This document shows, piece by piece, positions 9,053 to 18,830 of a stretch of DNA of 64,000 bases. Within the stretch, counting starts at the first letter, position 1. Each line of letters starts with the position of its first letter. The stretch spans positions 62,001 through 126,000 of the forward strand of contig NZ_ABCP01000007.1 of NCBI RefSeq assembly GCF_000170835.1. Direction: 5' to 3'. This DNA comes from Marinobacter algicola DG893. GTDB lineage: Bacteria; Pseudomonadota; Gammaproteobacteria; Pseudomonadales; Oleiphilaceae. A model generated the notes under the pieces. The model saw nothing but the letters and a program-made list of their open reading frames with translations. It was not told where the DNA came from and made no database searches. The translations under genes and the position numbers were made by a program.

Positions 9053-11077
9053 CTACCCGTCCTGCGGGGGCTCTGCCTGCAGTGCCTCAGCCGGTAAGCG
9101 GTCTCGGCCCCAACTGCGGTGAACGCGGCTGATCACCCGCTCCAATTCCTCCTCGCCCACGTCTGCGGGCTCACCGCGTTCGAGGGGGTCGTAGTGAAAT
9201 ATGTAAAGCCTCGAGGCAAACTGCTCAAAAGGCAGGGATGCCTCACCGAACCGTTCACCTTTCCTGGAGGTACTGACCACCACGTCATCCCCCCAATTCT
9301 GACCACTGTCGTTATTGGGATTGAAGAAATACACCCGCATGACGTCTTCCGGGTCCAGGGTCACACGGAGGATGGTGATGGCGTGCCAGCCAATGAATCT
9401 CGCAGCACTGTCGGTAACCGCTACGCCAGCGGGCTGCGGGTGGATCAGGGGCTGATTACCATTGTAGTAAGGGTGGTAGCTGGCATAGAAATGCCGAAGG
9501 AACGTGTCCAGGTCTTCCAGGTCCCCGGTTGCAACATCCACGTTAATGCGGAATCCACGGCCGGCGGACCAACCATGGAATTCGGGGTTAACCCACTGGT
9601 GGGGGTCGCCCTGACGGTCCATACACAGGCGGCCCATTTCCGCGTATATCCGGTCAAGGTGCGGCACTACCACCAGCGAAACCGGATCCAGATCAAGCGT
9701 TACTTCGGAGGCCACGCCGCCCTGGCTGCTGGAGGAAGAAACCGGAATGCCCTCGAAGTGCATGATGATTTCGTTGTCGCGGGCAGCCCAGGCCACCATC
9801 TGTAGCAGATAGTCTGGATCGTTGTACGCCCACATGGACAGCGCCCGCGCTGACTGGCAGGTAGGGTTGTTTCCCTGCCCTACGCCAAGGGGCTGGCCCA
9901 GCATGTTAAGTACACCCTGCAACAGCCACGCTTTCGGCTGTGGCTGGTAGCCGTACGCTAACTGAATGCGCTCCCGGGCGTGCGGGCAGATAGACAGCCT
10001 GGCCTGACGCCACAGCGCGGGCGCAAGCGGCGGCTGATAGAGAATGCCTCGCTCCAGCATTAACGCAAGGCCGTACAGGCCTTGTGCGGTTTCCGGGTAG
10101 ACACCTTCGTTGATCAACTCGTGCACCAGGTCCTTGTAGCACAGTAGGCAGTCACGGCCGGTACTGGACAGGCCCAGGGCTTCCGTCAGCAGCGCATCCT
10201 GCCGCTCCAGGATATGGCGAACAAACGTGGCGTGATAGGGAGATACCAGACCGGTGTCGTGCATGGAACGGGCAAAACCGGTCGCCTCGCCTTGCAGGGC
10301 CACAGCGTCCATGGACTGCAATCGTTCCTGGTAGATCGGAATGCCAGGGTCTTCACGACACGCCTGAGTCGGTCCGTAAAGGCTTGAAATCAGACGTTCG
10401 GCACCCTGGCCAGCACCACCGAGATCCACATTCGGATCAATCCGGCACAGTGCAATCTGGGTAATCATCTGCCGCACACTGCTGACCTGTATTGGCCGTT
10501 GCTGCAGGATCCTCCAGATTTCTTCGATGAGCTGATCGATCACATGCTCATAGCCGATCTGGGTGGCAACATGCTTTACCACCGCGCGGCTGACCAGTGC
10601 CAACTTGCCTTGCTCTCGCTCGGCCTCGCCTGTTTCACCAAACAGCATGTTCAGGTTGATGGCCAATACCTGGGTCAGGTAGTGATGCGCCTGTTCCGCC
10701 GACATAGACTCGTGCAGGTACTGACCACGCGCGACCGCTAGCAGACGCAGTTCGCTGAGCGCTTCGATGATGACCGTGTCGGCCTGCGGGCTTTGCAAGG
10801 AGAAGGTGGTCAACGATGGCAATAGAATGGAGGGGTCTGCCCAGTCGGTTCCCAGGAACACCCCGGCTTTTTCAAGCCGTTCGGCTCGCTGTTCAATGGC
10901 AAGGCAGCCCTCCGGCTGCAGAAGCACCCGTCGCACGATGTCGAACAACCGGGGCAACTTGCCAAGTTTGGCGAAATCGCGGCTCTCATCGAGAGCCGCA
11001 ATGGCATCGTCCAGTCGCTGAACCAGCTTATCGAAATTGACGACAGGTGCCGGCTTTCCAGCGTCGGAGTTGCTCAA
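9053..11077 (-). CDS. Uncharacterised 674-aa protein with papain-like Cys/His/Asn signature
   Basis: I recognise no named family. Residues 1-390 are helical with no clear motif. In the C-terminal third, QGNNPTC places Gln401 six residues before Cys407, the same spacing as the oxyanion-hole Gln and catalytic Cys of papain. GWHAI gives His565, and YFFNPNN gives Asn586 about 20 residues later, as in papain-like and C39-like enzymes. A cysteine hydrolase, transglutaminase or acyltransferase activity is therefore inferred. There is no signal peptide, so it should be cytoplasmic. It lies 53 bp after the ATP-grasp gene and 25 bp before the ThDP enzyme. Confidence 0.6.
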   Translation of the reverse strand: MSNSDAGKPAPVVNFDKLVQRLDDAIAALDESRDFAKLGKLPRLFDIVRRVLLQPEGCLAIEQRAERLEKAGVFLGTDWADPSILLPSLTTFSLQSPQADTVIIEALSELRLLAVARGQYLHESMSAEQAHHYLTQVLAINLNMLFGETGEAEREQGKLALVSRAVVKHVATQIGYEHVIDQLIEEIWRILQQRPIQVSSVRQMITQIALCRIDPNVDLGGAGQGAERLISSLYGPTQACREDPGIPIYQERLQSMDAVALQGEATGFARSMHDTGLVSPYHATFVRHILERQDALLTEALGLSSTGRDCLLCYKDLVHELINEGVYPETAQGLYGLALMLERGILYQPPLAPALWRQARLSICPHARERIQLAYGYQPQPKAWLLQGVLNMLGQPLGVGQGNNPTCQSARALSMWAYNDPDYLLQMVAWAARDNEIIMHFEGIPVSSSSSQGGVASEVTLDLDPVSLVVVPHLDRIYAEMGRLCMDRQGDPHQWVNPEFHGWSAGRGFRINVDVATGDLEDLDTFLRHFYASYHPYYNGNQPLIHPQPAGVAVTDSAARFIGWHAITILRVTLDPEDVMRVYFFNPNNDSGQNWGDDVVVSTSRKGERFGEASLPFEQFASRLYIFHYDPLERGEPADVGEEELERVISRVHRSWGRDRLPAEALQAEPPQDG

Positions 11078-11130
11078 ACTGTGTTCCTCAGAGTCTGGAC
11101 CAGACCCGTTGTTGATAATTCCTTAAGGAA

Positions 11131-12363
11131 TTATACATAGAAATCCAGCTCTTCCTGATGTTTCAGTAAATCCCGCATCACATAAGGGTCTTCACCGAAG
11201 AAGTAAACCAGGCCCCAATGCGTGCCAAAGGCGGTACGCTTGGTAACCGTCTCTTCCAGCGGCGGCGTGAGTTCGTGAGACTCGAAGTAATCGTGGTTCT
11301 CGGTCTCTTCCGGCATTTCCAGCTGGCTGACCACCCGGCGGCGTGGATAAACGCCGAAACAGCCGGCATAACCCTTGGCATCCACCACTTCTTTCGGGAA
11401 GAAGGCTTTCACCTCTTCGGCGGTGGTTTTCGGGTCAAAGGTCATAATCAATGCCTGATAGGCATTGAAGCCGTAGGCACGCTCAAGCAGCTCGAACACC
11501 TTGAAGCCCGGCGGCCGATACGCTACCTCGCCAAAGTACATGGTACTGTCGCTGGTCACGAAGTACTCGGGGTGAATAAACCCGAACTCGATATCGAACG
11601 TTTTGATCAGCTTTTCGATCTCGCGGGTAATCTGTTCCCGGTATTTCTCCAGGTCCGGCGTGGCCGGCACAAACACCGAGTAACCCAGGGTCACATACTC
11701 CGAGATGTTCAGGAATGCGATCTTGCCGTTGTGAATCCAGGCTTCGACGGCAAATTCCCAACCGTCCAGATGAGATTCCATCAGCACCGGGAATTCTTCC
11801 TCGGGAATAGTGTCCACTTCATCCGGGGTACGAATCACTCGATGGCCCAGACAACCGGCTTTGTCGAATGCTTTGAGGTGAATCGGGTCGTTCGGGTCAC
11901 CGTCCAGTTTCAGCAGGGTCTGGTTGACCCGCTTGAGGAAACGGATGACGTCGTCCCGGTCGTGGGCTTCTTCGAAGATCCCCACGCGAATGCCACCCAG
12001 CTGCGCACGGCGCTTCATCAGGGCCTTGTCCCGCAGCAGCATGGACTGGCCGAACAGCTTTGGCTGATCCATAAGAACCGAGTTGATAGCGCCAGCCCAT
12101 TCCACGGTTTCCTCAAACAATGGAATAGCCACGTTGACACCCATTTCTTTGAGTGTCTGAGCAATTTCAACCGATCGGTCGTTCAGACGTTCGAAGTTCC
12201 ACGGCACATAGGGAATGTCATGTTCCTTGCAGTAAGCCTCAGCCCAATCCGGCGCAACCACCACATATCGTCGATCAAATTTGTCGGCGGCTTCCACCGC
12301 GTTCAGGCTCCATCCCAGGAGTGCGATATAGCCTTTATTCGGATCGAATTCTTGCTCGCTCAT
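11131..12363 (-). CDS. ATP-grasp domain ligase
   Basis: A 410-residue soluble enzyme of the ATP-grasp superfamily, which joins a carboxylate to an amine or thiol through an acylphosphate. The N-terminal 100 residues look Rossmann-like. LLRDKALMKRRAQLGG starts the ATP-grasp core, DGWEFAVEAW carries the nucleotide-binding Glu pattern, and GEVAYRPPG corresponds to the metal-binding Glu with the Arg loop. The substrate cannot be read from the sequence. It is first in a minus-strand operon with a papain-like protein and a ThDP enzyme, suggesting a shared small-molecule or peptide pathway. AAGGAG precedes the ATG. Confidence 0.75.
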   Translation of the reverse strand: MSEQEFDPNKGYIALLGWSLNAVEAADKFDRRYVVVAPDWAEAYCKEHDIPYVPWNFERLNDRSVEIAQTLKEMGVNVAIPLFEETVEWAGAINSVLMDQPKLFGQSMLLRDKALMKRRAQLGGIRVGIFEEAHDRDDVIRFLKRVNQTLLKLDGDPNDPIHLKAFDKAGCLGHRVIRTPDEVDTIPEEEFPVLMESHLDGWEFAVEAWIHNGKIAFLNISEYVTLGYSVFVPATPDLEKYREQITREIEKLIKTFDIEFGFIHPEYFVTSDSTMYFGEVAYRPPGFKVFELLERAYGFNAYQALIMTFDPKTTAEEVKAFFPKEVVDAKGYAGCFGVYPRRRVVSQLEMPEETENHDYFESHELTPPLEETVTKRTAFGTHWGLVYFFGEDPYVMRDLLKHQEELDFYV

Positions 12364-12442
12364 GTTCGTTCTCCTTGGTGGTGTTTTCTTCTAACCTAAC
12401 GTTTCACGCGCAAATCGCAACCGGGCCTGGCGCCCAAAAAAC

Positions 12443-12489
12443 AAAAAGCGCCGGCAGCCCCAGCTCTTAAGCAAGGACTGCCAGCGCTT
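12443..12489 (-). terminator. Rho-independent terminator of mqo
   Basis: On the minus strand AAGCGCTGGCAG pairs with CTGCCGGCGCTT (one G-U pair) around an 18-21 base loop, followed by TTTTTG and TTTTTT. It lies just past the mqo stop and before the ATP-grasp gene, so the two are separate transcription units. Confidence 0.85.
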
Positions 12490-12516
12490 CCGCCAGTGTT
12501 AGATCGTTTGGGAATA

Positions 12517-13998
12517 TCAGCTCAATTTCAGGGTTGAGAGCGTTCGTTCCCGCACTTTGTTGAGTAATTGCTCATCGTCTACCAGCGATTGACCGTAGGA
12601 AGGCACCATCACCTTCATGCGCTCCTGCCATTCTGCGGAATCCATACGTTCCGGGAAACAGCGTTGGATCACATCAATCATGGCCTGGACAGCCGTCGAA
12701 GCCCCCGGCGATGCGCCAAGCAAAGCGGCCAGGGTGCCGTCTTTCGCCGCTACAATTTCGGTACCGAATTCCAGTTTACCGCCGCCTTCCGGCGACTTCT
12801 TGATGATCTGCACGCGCTGGCCAGCGTCCTGCAGGCGCCAGTCTTCTTCGCGGGCATCCGGGAAATAATTGCGCAGGGAAGCCACACGGTCGCTGTGTGA
12901 TTGGAACACTTCACCAATGAGGTAGCGGGTCAGATCCATGTTGGTGCGACTCACCGACAGCATGGGACGAAGATTCGCTGAGCGGACCGAACCGAACAGA
13001 TCGAATACCGAGCCCTGCTTGAGAAAGCGGGTGGTGAAGCCAGCAAACGGGCCGAATAGAAGCGCCGGTTCTCCATTGATAATACGGGTGTCCAGATGCG
13101 GGACCGACATCGGCGGTGCACCGATCGGCGCCTTGCCGTACACCTTGGAGTGATGTTGCTCGACGATGTCTGGCTTCTGACAAACCAGCCACTGACCGCT
13201 GACTGGGAAACCACCGTAGCCTTTGGATTCGTCAATGTTGGACTTCTGCAACATCGGCAGCGCGCCACCGCCGGCACCCAGGAAGACAAACCCGGCCTCA
13301 AGTTTCGTCAGCTCGCCGGTTTTTTGGTTTTTCACCCGTACCTTCCAGCGGCCATTGTCGCGCTTGGCCAGGTAATGCACGGGGCTGCTCAACATCAGCT
13401 CAAAGTTCGGCGTGGTTTCCAGGAACTCCACCATGCTGCGGGTGAGAGAGCCAAAGTCCACGTCTGAACCATGCTTGATACGTGTGGCAGCCACTTTCTG
13501 CATCGGGTCGCGGTTATTCACCACCAGAGGCATCCACTCTTCCAGCTCCCGCGGGGACTCGGTGTACTCCATTTCGCGGAACAGGTGGTGGGCGCTGAGC
13601 TTTTCGTGGCGACGCTTGAGGAACTTCACACCATCCTCGCCCCATACAAAGCTCTGGTGAGGGGTTCGGTTGATGAAGCTTTTGGGCTCCGGCAGCATGC
13701 CCTGCTCAACCAGATGGGACCAGAACTGCAACGACACTTCGAACGAAGCGTTGATCTTCAACGCCCGTTCTATCGCAACATCGCCATCGTCGGTTTCGGG
13801 GGTGTAATTGAGTTCGCAGTAGCCGGCATGGCCGGTCCCTGCATTGTTCCATCCGTCGGTGCTTTCATGGGCTACGTGATCAAGACGTTCAACCATGACG
13901 ATGTCCAGGGATGGGTCAAGCTGCCTGAGCATCATGCCGAGGGTGGCGCTCATGACGCCCCCGCCGACCAGCACTACATCTGCCTGTCTAACGGCCAT
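12517..13998 (-). CDS. mqo: Malate:quinone oxidoreductase
   Basis: A peripheral membrane FAD enzyme that oxidises L-malate to oxaloacetate and passes electrons to the quinone pool, replacing or supplementing NAD malate dehydrogenase in the TCA cycle. The FAD-binding GGGVMSATLG is at residues 12-21, and WNNAGTGHAGYCELNYTP, a clear Mqo signature, follows near residue 50. The length of 493 residues is normal. It is transcribed alone, with its own terminator at 12443-12489. Confidence 0.95.
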   Translation of the reverse strand: MAVRQADVVLVGGGVMSATLGMMLRQLDPSLDIVMVERLDHVAHESTDGWNNAGTGHAGYCELNYTPETDDGDVAIERALKINASFEVSLQFWSHLVEQGMLPEPKSFINRTPHQSFVWGEDGVKFLKRRHEKLSAHHLFREMEYTESPRELEEWMPLVVNNRDPMQKVAATRIKHGSDVDFGSLTRSMVEFLETTPNFELMLSSPVHYLAKRDNGRWKVRVKNQKTGELTKLEAGFVFLGAGGGALPMLQKSNIDESKGYGGFPVSGQWLVCQKPDIVEQHHSKVYGKAPIGAPPMSVPHLDTRIINGEPALLFGPFAGFTTRFLKQGSVFDLFGSVRSANLRPMLSVSRTNMDLTRYLIGEVFQSHSDRVASLRNYFPDAREEDWRLQDAGQRVQIIKKSPEGGGKLEFGTEIVAAKDGTLAALLGASPGASTAVQAMIDVIQRCFPERMDSAEWQERMKVMVPSYGQSLVDDEQLLNKVRERTLSTLKLS

Positions 13999-14327
13999 TG
14001 GTTATCACCCTAGCTAGTTTAAAGCCTGTTGCCCGCCCACGATCAGCAGGGGGCTTTGAAGTTGTGGCGCGATTATCCCGTTTTTTGATCGGATAATAAA
14101 TTGCGATTATCAACTGACTCTTGGTCGAGGCCGCCTGGGACTGGTTACGCCAACATATCTGACAAGGGCCAACGTCCTGATTTATTTACCAACGGTGGCC
14201 GTGTGTAGGTCAAACGTTTAAAATGCGCACGCCGGGCGCTCTTTGTTACATTCTCGCGTCTGTGCTCAACGATATCACCGCCACTTTAGTCTCATACCGT
14301 GCGGCTTACACCAACAGGGCATCCTTT
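13999..14327. promoter_or_regulatory. Divergent intergenic region between mqo and antiporter
   Basis: This stretch of about 330 bases must hold the divergent promoters of mqo and the Ca2+/Na+ antiporter gene. It is AT-rich around 14070-14110. I see no repeat, RNA or convincing small gene in it, and an upstream reading-frame extension from 14223 lacks support because the conserved protein begins at 14328. Confidence 0.4.
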
Positions 14328-15299
14328 ATGCTATTGGCAATCGCAGCAATCATCGCTGGCCTGGTTTTACTTGTCTGGAGCGCAGACCGCTTCATTGAAG
14401 GCGCGGCGGCTACCGCCAAACACCTCGGTATGCCATCGCTGCTGATTGGTATGGTGATTATCGGATTCGGCACCTCCGCGCCTGAGCTGGCAGTCTCAGC
14501 CATGGCCGCACTCGATGGCAATCCCGGGTTAGCCCTCGGCAATGCCTATGGATCGAACATCACCAACATCGCCGTCATCGTTGGTGTGACTGCGGTGATT
14601 GCACCGATTGCAGTGCACTCCCAGGTAATACGCAAGGAACTTCCACTACTACTGGTTCTGACGGCCATCGCCGGTTACCAGTTGATTGATGGCAACCTGA
14701 CCCGGCTCGATGGCTGGGTACTGCTTGGCGTGTTCGCCGTCGTTATGGGCTGGTCCATCTATCAAGGCATCCAGGGCAAAGGAGACTCGCTGATCGGCGA
14801 GACCGACTCCGAACTGGCTGCCCATCCGATGCCACTTAAAATAGCCGTGATGTGGCTGGTTGTCGGCCTGGTACTTCTGCTGGTGAGCTCGCGCATGCTG
14901 GTCTGGGGCGCAGTATTCATTGCCCAAAGCCTGGGTGTCAGTGACCTGATCATCGGCCTGACGATCGTCGCCATCGGCACCTCTCTGCCGGAACTGGCCT
15001 CTGCGTTGGCAGCCGTCAAGAAAAACGAGCACGATCTGATACTCGGCAACATCGTGGGGTCTGGCATTTTCAACACTCTGGCCGTGGTTGGCCTGGCTGC
15101 GACCATTGAGCCCCTGGCCGTGGACATGGAAGTGCTTTACCGCGACTGGACACTGATGACAGCCCTCACCGTCGGGCTTCTGGTGATGAGCTTTGGGCTG
15201 ACCGGCAAGTCGCGGACTATCGGGCGACCGGACGGTCTGTTGCTATTGATTGTATACGTCTGCTACACCAGCTATCTGGTGTCAACCGTGATCCGCTGA
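14328..15299 (+). CDS. Calcium/sodium antiporter (YrbG/CaCA family)
   Basis: A 323-residue inner-membrane exchanger with about ten hydrophobic segments. The two inverted alpha-repeats carry the ion-binding signatures GFGTSAPELAVS (residues about 44-55) and AIGTSLPELASAL (about 215-227), each followed by GN in a Gly-rich helix (LALGNAYGSN and LILGNIVGSG). It exchanges Ca2+ for Na+ across the inner membrane by family knowledge. The ATG at 14328 gives the conserved start MLLAIAAIIAGL; an earlier ATG at 14223 would add 35 unlikely residues. Confidence 0.9.
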   Translation: MLLAIAAIIAGLVLLVWSADRFIEGAAATAKHLGMPSLLIGMVIIGFGTSAPELAVSAMAALDGNPGLALGNAYGSNITNIAVIVGVTAVIAPIAVHSQVIRKELPLLLVLTAIAGYQLIDGNLTRLDGWVLLGVFAVVMGWSIYQGIQGKGDSLIGETDSELAAHPMPLKIAVMWLVVGLVLLLVSSRMLVWGAVFIAQSLGVSDLIIGLTIVAIGTSLPELASALAAVKKNEHDLILGNIVGSGIFNTLAVVGLAATIEPLAVDMEVLYRDWTLMTALTVGLLVMSFGLTGKSRTIGRPDGLLLLIVYVCYTSYLVSTVIR

Positions 15300-15308
15300 C
15301 CAGGCCCG

Positions 15309-15737
15309 TCAGGCCTGGTTCTCCCTGAATACCATCGCCACCGAATTCAGGCAGTAGCGCTGGCCGGTTGGTGGCGGGCCATCCGGAAACACGTGCCCAA
15401 GGTGGCTATCACACCGCGGGCAGCGGATTTCCGTGCGAGCCATGCCCATGCTGTTGTCTTCAATGTAGCGGATGTGGTCGGTGTCAAAGGGCTGAAAAAA
15501 GCTCGGCCAACCAGTACCGGAATCGAACTTGGAATCGGAACTGAACAGCGGCAGTTCGCACAACCGGCAGTCGTAGACACCTGCGTTCTTGTTATCCAGC
15601 AAGGTGCCGCAAAATGGCCGCTCGGTGCCATGATCCAGCAACACGCGGCGCTCCTCGTCCGTCAGGCTCGCAGCCTTTTCGTCCACTTGTTGTGGCGTTA
15701 GCGGGGTCAGGTCATAACCTGCAGCAGAAACGCTCAT
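15309..15737 (-). CDS. msrB: Peptide-methionine (R)-S-oxide reductase
   Basis: A 142-residue enzyme reducing the R form of methionine sulfoxide in oxidised proteins. It has paired zinc-binding CxxC motifs (CRLC and CPRC), the SGTGWPSF signature, and the catalytic Cys in RYCLNSVA near the C-terminus. The ATG at 15737 is preceded by GAGGAGG. It lies 10 bp downstream of msrA on the same strand, so both epimers would be repaired from one operon. Its stop faces that of the antiporter, only 9 bp away. Confidence 0.95.
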   Translation of the reverse strand: MSVSAAGYDLTPLTPQQVDEKAASLTDEERRVLLDHGTERPFCGTLLDNKNAGVYDCRLCELPLFSSDSKFDSGTGWPSFFQPFDTDHIRYIEDNSMGMARTEIRCPRCDSHLGHVFPDGPPPTGQRYCLNSVAMVFRENQA

Positions 15738-15747
15738 AGCAGCCTCC

Positions 15748-16395
15748 TCAGGCAATGTTGTTGTCGGTGAAACCAGGCTTGAGCTTGTCACCGAACGTGT
15801 CCACAAGCTTTTCCATCTTTGGTGCCGCAACAGCCATGATGTAGGGCTGATATGGATTCCGTGCGGCAAAATTCTGGTGATAGTCTTCCGCCGGATAAAA
15901 GGCATCCAACGGCTCCAGGGTCGTCACCAGGGGGTTATCATAAACGCCCGCGGAATTCAGTTGGCGGATGTAGGCTTCCGCCACCTGTTTCTGTTCGTCA
16001 TTCTCGTAAAAAATAGCGGAACGGTATTGGGTACCACGATCGTTTCCCTGGCGGTTAAGCTGGGTTGGGTCGTGAGCTACCGAGAAAAACACCTTCAGGA
16101 TTTCCCCGAAGCTGACGGTCTGCGGGTCGTAATGAACATCCACCACTTCGGCGTGTCCGGTCTGGCCGCCACACACCGCCTCATAGTTGGCGGTTTCCGA
16201 TTTGCCACCGGCATAGCCGGATTCCACCCGGCTAACACCGTTCACCGCCAGGAAAACGGCTTCCACACACCAGAAACAACCACCGCCAAGCACTACTCTC
16301 TGCTCACGGTCGTCTCCGGTTGGCAAATCGCTTTCAGGTTCCGGAAAGCGACTCTTTGGTACGTTCAGGCCCGGAATCGTGCAGGATGTGGACAT
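15748..16395 (-). CDS. msrA: Peptide-methionine (S)-S-oxide reductase
   Basis: A 215-residue reductase for the S form of methionine sulfoxide. The catalytic motif GGGCFWC places the nucleophilic Cys at residue 40. [23 protein letters not shown] and the PAEDYHQNF region are standard MsrA signatures. There is no signal peptide, so it acts in the cytoplasm. It is first in an operon with msrB. Confidence 0.95.
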   Translation of the reverse strand: MSTSCTIPGLNVPKSRFPEPESDLPTGDDREQRVVLGGGCFWCVEAVFLAVNGVSRVESGYAGGKSETANYEAVCGGQTGHAEVVDVHYDPQTVSFGEILKVFFSVAHDPTQLNRQGNDRGTQYRSAIFYENDEQKQVAEAYIRQLNSAGVYDNPLVTTLEPLDAFYPAEDYHQNFAARNPYQPYIMAVAAPKMEKLVDTFGDKLKPGFTDNNIA

Positions 16396-16492
16396 AATCA
16401 GCCTCTGCGTCTAAGTCATTACCGTTTGTTCGATCTTCCAATCTCCAAGTGTGGCCTCCCTGATCGGTTTTAGCTACCCCACTTTGGGGGCA

Positions 16493-17686
16493 TCAAAAAA
16501 CCAGCAAGCCCAACAGCGCACTGCCGAGTGCCAGTATCCACACCGGCACCCTCCATATCACCAGGGAAACCCAGGCTAACAGGACAAACGCAATCCCGCC
16601 TGCATCATGTACGGCAGAGGTCCAGACCGGATCATAGAGGGCCGCCAGCAACAACCCGACAACTCCGGCATTCACCCCGGCCAGTGCCGATCTTGCAGCG
16701 GCATGGCTACGAATGTACGACCACAGGGGTAGACCGGCAAATACCAGCAGGGTTCCCGGCAGGAAAACAGCGACCACAGCAACAGCAGCACCGGCCCAAC
16801 CGGCCTCTATGCCACCCAGAAACGCTGAAAAGGTAAACAGCGGGCCAGGCATGGCCTGGGCCATGCCGTAACCGGCCAGAAAAGTATCCGCCGACAGGTG
16901 CCCTGGTACCACAAAGCTTCCTTGCAGCCAGGGCAGTACCACATGACCACCCCCGAATACCAACGCCCCTGCACGATAGAGTTCCGAACCGATCCAGGCC
17001 AGGGAGCCGTCTGCCAACGGTAAAAAAGCCAACAGCAGTAACGCGGCAAATACCACCAGAAATACCATCGGGCGACGGGGCTGAACCGGTATGGTTAATG
17101 CCTCTTCCACTCGCTTTTGCGGCAGTCGCATCACAGCACCCATAGCGCCGGCTGCGAGCAGGACAAGTATCTGCATCCAGGCTGCGCCCGCTATCAACAG
17201 AACAACCGCGACCACCACGGCAATCGACAGCCGCGGAGCATCCGTGCACAGGGTTTTGCCCATCTGCCATACCGCCTGGGCAACCACGGCGACCACGAAT
17301 AGCTTAAGACCCGTTATCCAGCCACCCTGCCCTGCATCCGGCCACAGGCCAAGGCCGAGTGCAAACAGCGTCATTAATACTGCCGACGGCAGGGTAAAAC
17401 CAAGCCAGGCCGCGGCAGCGCCACGATAGCCGCGCTGAAGGAACCCCAGGGTTAATCCCACCTGGCTGGAAGCGGGGCCGGGTAATAACTGGCACAGTGC
17501 CACCACCTCGCCATAGGCCGCGGCCGACAACCAGCGCCGGCGCTTAACGAATTCGTCGTGGAAGAACCCCAGATGGGCCGCCGGACCGCCGAAAGATGTC
17601 AGTCCCAGACGCAGAAACAACAGAAAAATGTGCCAGGCTGGCAGGGCCCCGGCATATGCCGCCTTGGTGACGTTATCCTTGGTCAT
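16493..17686 (-). CDS. chrA: Chromate transporter ChrA
   Basis: A membrane protein of about 397 residues of the CHR family, expelling chromate in exchange for or together with protons. It contains two homologous halves, each with a CHR domain: the first has LRLGLTSFGGPAAHLGFFHDEFV and LCQLLPGPASSQ, the second GGGHVVLPWL and MAQAMPGPLFTFSAFLG. About ten to twelve hydrophobic segments are visible. The ATG at 17686 (MTKDNV) is used; a TTG at 17707 would add seven residues. No chrB regulator is adjacent. Confidence 0.9.
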   Translation of the reverse strand: MTKDNVTKAAYAGALPAWHIFLLFLRLGLTSFGGPAAHLGFFHDEFVKRRRWLSAAAYGEVVALCQLLPGPASSQVGLTLGFLQRGYRGAAAAWLGFTLPSAVLMTLFALGLGLWPDAGQGGWITGLKLFVVAVVAQAVWQMGKTLCTDAPRLSIAVVVAVVLLIAGAAWMQILVLLAAGAMGAVMRLPQKRVEEALTIPVQPRRPMVFLVVFAALLLLAFLPLADGSLAWIGSELYRAGALVFGGGHVVLPWLQGSFVVPGHLSADTFLAGYGMAQAMPGPLFTFSAFLGGIEAGWAGAAVAVVAVFLPGTLLVFAGLPLWSYIRSHAAARSALAGVNAGVVGLLLAALYDPVWTSAVHDAGGIAFVLLAWVSLVIWRVPVWILALGSALLGLLVF

Positions 17687-17831
17687 GGAACACTCTGATC
17701 GTGGCAACGTGTGTTAAGAAAGATGAACATTATGACGCTCCGGTTGCATCACTCCCAGTCCCGACCATAATGAAGGGACGGGTTGACCGGATCGTGACAG
17801 GTAACGTTTCCAACAACCAACAGGAACAGCA

Positions 17832-18830
17832 ATGACCGCCCGGGCCCATACACCAGACAATCAGGATGACCTCCTGGAGTATCGCCTGAGCCTCCGTCTT
17901 GGCCCAGTACATGCGCGCCAGCGCCTGGGCATCGAGCGGGAAGCGGAAGCTCGTGTGTTCGGCCCGGACCGCCATTCATTCCATATTGAGAACATCACCT
18001 CCGCCCCAGGCTTCATCAGTATTTGTCTGAAACTGGCCGGTTTGTTCCGGCGAGGACAGCACAACAGTCGTCGGCTGGACACGGCCCACAACCAGTTCCA
18101 CATCCCTGGCCTGCCCCAAGCTTTCGAGGGCTTCCGCATACTGCACCTTACCGACCTCCACGTGGATATGGATGAGGCCAACCTCCAGGCCGTAATCCGT
18201 CAAATCGAGCCTCTCGAGTATGATGTGTGTGTGCTCACCGGGGATTACCGGCGCCTCACCTGGGGCCCGATTGAGGGTGCCATGGAGGGTATGGCGAGAC
18301 TGCGGAGTGCCATTCACGGCAAAGCCTACGCTGTACTGGGCAATCACGACAGCGTACGCATGGTTCCTGGCCTTGAGGATATGGGCTATCACTTGCTGAT
18401 GAATGAGCATGCCGTGCTGCAGCGGGGAGAGGATAAGCTTTATCTGGCGGGCGTGGACGATGCCCATTTCTACAAGGTCCATAACCTGCACCGGGCAGGA
18501 GACGAGATTCCCCCGGGTGGTATCAGCGTTCTACTGAGTCACACACCTGAAATCTGGCGCGAGGCCGCCCATGCGGGCTACGACATTTTTCTGTGCGGTC
18601 ATACTCACGGCGGTCAGATCTGCCTGCCCGGTGGCATCCCCGTGACGCTGGATTCCGACTGTCCCAGAGAACTCGGCCGTGGTTACTGGCGCCGCAACGG
18701 CATGCAGGGCTATACCTCCCCGGGTGCTGGCACGTCGGTGGTCAACGTGAGACTGAATTGCCCGCCGGAAGTGACAGTACACACCCTCAGACGCGGGGCC
18801 CCGGCTGAAGCCCGGGCTCAATGCGGCTGA
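17832..18830 (+). CDS. Metallophosphoesterase, calcineurin-like
   Basis: A 332-residue protein with the binuclear metal-site motifs of the calcineurin-like superfamily in order: DLHVD (D-x-H), LTGDY, GNHD and GHTHGGQ, from about residue 107 to 260. YkuE-type relatives act on membrane-linked phosphoesters such as lipid intermediates, but the substrate here is unknown. The first 80 residues are poorly conserved and no signal peptide is obvious. The gene overlaps the 3' end of the convergent CDP-archaeol-synthase-like gene by 13 bp. Confidence 0.85.
   Translation: MTARAHTPDNQDDLLEYRLSLRLGPVHARQRLGIEREAEARVFGPDRHSFHIENITSAPGFISICLKLAGLFRRGQHNSRRLDTAHNQFHIPGLPQAFEGFRILHLTDLHVDMDEANLQAVIRQIEPLEYDVCVLTGDYRRLTWGPIEGAMEGMARLRSAIHGKAYAVLGNHDSVRMVPGLEDMGYHLLMNEHAVLQRGEDKLYLAGVDDAHFYKVHNLHRAGDEIPPGGISVLLSHTPEIWREAAHAGYDIFLCGHTHGGQICLPGGIPVTLDSDCPRELGRGYWRRNGMQGYTSPGAGTSVVNVRLNCPPEVTVHTLRRGAPAEARAQCG

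Noticed and set aside
8029..9132. Long open frame of 367 codons on the plus strand
   Set aside because: It is antisense to the acetolactate-synthase-like gene, which carries clear catalytic motifs. It has no domain and low-complexity His/Gly-rich content typical of the antisense of a GC-rich gene.
11218..12399. Open frame of 393 codons on the plus strand
   Set aside because: It is antisense to the ATP-grasp gene and has no recognisable domain or ribosome site.
17730..17979. Two overlapping minus-strand frames of about 80 codons
   Set aside because: They lie antisense to the start of the metallophosphoesterase gene and show no protein-like motif.
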